Shown here piece by piece: positions 62,182 to 64,000 of a DNA stretch of 64,000 nucleotides. Each line of letters opens with the position of its first letter. Position 1 is the first letter of the stretch. This stretch comes from Candidatus Mycolicibacterium alkanivorans (GTDB lineage: Bacteria > Actinomycetota > Actinomycetes > Mycobacteriales > Mycobacteriaceae), in the NCBI RefSeq assembly GCF_022760805.1, contig NZ_JAIVFL010000001.1, positions 1,798,001 to 1,862,000 on the forward strand, written 5' to 3'. The position numbers and the translations under genes are program-made. A model generated the notes under the pieces. It was given only the letters and a program-made list of their open reading frames with translations. It did no database searches and was not told the DNA's origin.

Positions 62182-63693
62182 TTACCCGCCCGCGCCGCCA
62201 GTGCCCCCCGTGCCGGGACGGCCTCCGAGCGACCCTCCGCCGAGCGTGCCGGGCTGGCCGTTGGTGGCGCCGCCCTTGCCGCCCTTGCCGCCGGCGCCGC
62301 CGTTGCCGCCGTTGAGAACGCTGCCGCCGCCATTGCCGCCGTCGCCGCCCTTGCCGCCGGTGCCGGCCGTCGCGCCGTCGCCACCGTTGCCACCGTTGGC
62401 GCCGGGGCCACCGCTGAAGCCGCCGAAGCCGCCGGCCCCGCCGTTGCCGCCAGTACCGCCGGTTGCGCCCGTGGCGCCCTTACCGCCGGGGCCGCCCGCG
62501 CCACCGTTGCTACCGGCCAGACCGCCAGTGCCACCGGCACCGCCGCTACCGCCGGCAGCGTTGGTGCTCGTGCCGCCATCGCCACCGGCGGCGCCGGCGC
62601 CGCCGTTACCGATGGCGCCGCCGGCGCCGCCGCTACCGCCCTTGCCGCCGTTGCCGCCGGCCCCGGTTCCGCCGGCACCGCCGACACCCCCGACACCGCC
62701 CGCGCCGCCCTTGCCGGACACCAGGCCGCCGGTACCACCGGTGCCACCGGCACCGCCGTTACCACCGGTCGCGGTGCCGGCGCCGCCGGCGCCACCGGCG
62801 CCACCGGCGCCGCCCCCCGCCGAGCCGTAGAAGCCGCCGTTGCCGCCGGCGCCGCCAGCACCGCCGTCGGTGCCAGCGGCACCAGCGCCGTAGCCGGCGC
62901 CGCCCGCGCCACCGGCGCCAGCAGTACCGCCACCGAGGAGGGCCGCGATCGCGGCATCGCCGCCGTTGCCGCCCTTGCCGCCGGCAAGACCGGCGGTCGT
63001 GCTGGCCCCGCCGTCGCCGCCCTTGCCGCCGCTACCGCCGAGCGCTCCGGCGTTGCCGCCGTTGCCGCCGGCGGCGCCGGCGGCGCCGTTGCCACCGTTG
63101 CCGCCGCCGCCGCCGAACAGCGTGCCGGGCACGCTGCCGGCGATCAGTCCGCCGTTGCCGCCGTTGCCGCCCTTGCCGCCATTGACCAGGGCGATGCCGT
63201 TGCCGCCGTTGCCGCCGCTGCCGTACAGCCCGGCGCTGCCGCCGTCGCCGCCGTTGTAGCCGTTGCCGCCGTTGCCGAACAGGCCGGCGTTACCGCCGTT
63301 GCACGCCGCACCGGCGCCGCAGCTCGCGGTGCCGACGTCGACGGCGGAGAAGCTGTAGCCGTTGCCGAACAGGATCCCGCCGTTCGGGCGGTCGGCGGTG
63401 CCGTCGCCGATGAAGACCCCGATGAGATCGCCGGTCGCCGCGGCGGTCGCCGACGCCGTCGGTCCGGTCGGCACTGCCGAGGCGGAGCCGGAGACGCTGG
63501 CCAGGCCGCAGAAGGCCGAGCCCGGCGCGCACTGGGTGTTGACCAGCTTGATGGCCGGCGCGGCCATTGGAGTTGAGGTGTCGGTGGAAGCCATCAGGAA
63601 GCCGGCCCCGACCATCGCGGCACCGGCGACGCCGGTGGTGACGAATGCGGGCGCAACAACGCCGCGGGGCGACTTCTTACGGTGTTTGGCCAA
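62182..63693 (-). CDS. PGRS-type glycine-rich repeat protein without PE domain
   Basis: 503-residue protein. The N-terminus (MAKHRKKSPRGVVAP) is basic and followed by a hydrophobic stretch (about residues 13-35) that may be a signal or anchor. From about residue 130 to the end the sequence is GGN-GG-x/GGA-GG-x repeats, as in the PGRS half of PE_PGRS proteins; LIGVFIGDGT and NGGILFGNG resemble the GRPLIGDGT...NGG motif that introduces PGRS domains. The conserved ~100-residue PE domain is absent. Gly/Ala/Asn dominate. A Ca2+-binding or wall role is inferred from PGRS proteins. Confidence 0.82.
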   Translation of the reverse strand: MAKHRKKSPRGVVAPAFVTTGVAGAAMVGAGFLMASTDTSTPMAAPAIKLVNTQCAPGSAFCGLASVSGSASAVPTGPTASATAAATGDLIGVFIGDGTADRPNGGILFGNGYSFSAVDVGTASCGAGAACNGGNAGLFGNGGNGYNGGDGGSAGLYGSGGNGGNGIALVNGGKGGNGGNGGLIAGSVPGTLFGGGGGNGGNGAAGAAGGNGGNAGALGGSGGKGGDGGASTTAGLAGGKGGNGGDAAIAALLGGGTAGAGGAGGAGYGAGAAGTDGGAGGAGGNGGFYGSAGGGAGGAGGAGGAGTATGGNGGAGGTGGTGGLVSGKGGAGGVGGVGGAGGTGAGGNGGKGGSGGAGGAIGNGGAGAAGGDGGTSTNAAGGSGGAGGTGGLAGSNGGAGGPGGKGATGATGGTGGNGGAGGFGGFSGGPGANGGNGGDGATAGTGGKGGDGGNGGGSVLNGGNGGAGGKGGKGGATNGQPGTLGGGSLGGRPGTGGTGGAGG

Positions 63694-63838
63694 TTTCCTG
63701 GTCCCCTTCGAGGATGTACAGCCGTCTCATGCGGCGAGTTGTCACTGCGTAGCAAATCCAAGTGCGGCTATGCGGCTCAGGGTCGAACACCGGGCAAACG
63801 CCAGGCGAACTCGAAATATCTAACGCCCATCTCAGCCG
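63694..63838. other. Upstream region of the glycine-rich protein gene
   Basis: 145 bases between the start of the glycine-rich protein gene and the stop of the next minus-strand gene. No gene, no clear promoter hexamers. GAAGGGGAC lies just upstream of the ATG on the minus strand and may serve as ribosome binding site. Confidence 0.35.
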
Positions 63839-64000
63839 CTACTTGCAGAGCTCGGCGATCCGGGTGTTCGTCGCCTCCGCGTCACGCAGCCGGGCAGTCT
63901 GGGCCGGGTCTTCGTTGCCGACTCCGGCGAGGGCGTTCATGGCGATGTCCTGCAGGCCGTTGGCAAAGCTGTGAATCGCGTCCGACAGGTCCTTCGGGGT
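63839..64000 (-). CDS. C-terminal part of a hypothetical protein, cut by the window end
   Basis: 53 codons plus stop in the minus frame, ending with LRDAEATNTRIAELCK. The readable part (LSDAIHSFANGLQDIAMNALAG) is helical with a final cysteine. Too little is visible to name a family; the start is beyond the window. Confidence 0.5.
   Translation of the reverse strand, partial: TPKDLSDAIHSFANGLQDIAMNALAGVGNEDPAQTARLRDAEATNTRIAELCK

Noticed and set aside
62078..63185. Pro-rich and Arg-rich plus-strand frames opposite the glycine-rich gene
   Set aside because: They are reverse-complement readings of Gly codons (GGC to GCC) and shifted frames, not independent genes.
62182..63300. CRISPR-like repetition
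   Set aside because: The repeats are short, irregular GCC/GCCGCC units in frame, coding for Gly-rich PGRS-type sequence; there are no uniform spacers.

Overview
The window is a high-GC actinobacterial chromosome segment from a Mycobacterium (Mycolicibacterium-type) species. The order wecA-atpIBEFHAGDC-DUF2550-cobalamin adenosyltransferase-murA-16S-23S-5S-ogt-adaA/alkA-cyclase-nucS-epimerase-fadA4-thioredoxin-like-glgB-glgE-glgP and then dinG-pncB-clpS-DUF2017-peptidase P1-mec-cysO-rhomboid-murI-MBL phosphodiesterase-rph-rdgB-DUF3817-lprD matches, from memory, the Rv1301-Rv1343c block of M. tuberculosis. A short 16S helix 18, MspA-type porin genes and many CHR/PPOX/MIP accessory genes point to a rapid-grower-like species rather than a slow-growing pathogen. 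I did not assign a species.

Layout: 0-12 kb holds the undecaprenyl-phosphate GlcNAc-1-P transferase, the complete F1Fo ATP synthase operon and murA. 12-17.5 kb holds one rRNA operon without spacer tRNA, with a clear promoter and terminator. 17.5-25.4 kb holds DNA repair genes (ogt, adaA/alkA, nucS/EndoMS), an adenylate cyclase, propionate/fatty acid enzymes and a thioredoxin-like protein without CxxC. 25.4-32.5 kb is the alpha-glucan locus (glgB, GlgE maltosyltransferase, GlgP). 32.6-34.8 kb carries an MspA-like porin and a zinc lipoprotein peptidase. 34.9-45.7 kb is a dense housekeeping run of overlapping genes ending at tRNA-Leu(UAG).

The conserved block ends at the tRNA. From 45.8 to 54.3 kb the DNA is accessory: a PhoU-like gene, a P-type ATPase stump cut by an IS200/IS605 element with truncated tnpB, an aquaporin-like channel, a second class III cyclase, a flavin/F420 split-barrel protein, a broken PucR-type regulator and a decayed IS607-like element (truncated serine recombinase, frameshifted helper gene, frameshifted TnpB-related gene). 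From 54.3 kb on come a large flippase-like membrane protein with a kinase-like soluble domain, a PLD/split chromate transporter operon, and an envelope/secretome cluster: a Pro-rich secreted protein, two tandem MspA-like porins, another secreted protein and a PGRS-type glycine-rich protein lacking a PE domain.

The most unusual observation is at cysO. cysM, normally the next gene after mec-cysO, is missing, and the CysO reading frame runs past its essential C-terminal diglycine straight into about 20 codons that read as the C-terminal tail of CysM. This is an in-frame deletion fusion of a sulfur-carrier protein and its partner synthase. The upstream peptidase Mec, which cleaves just after this diglycine, is intact.
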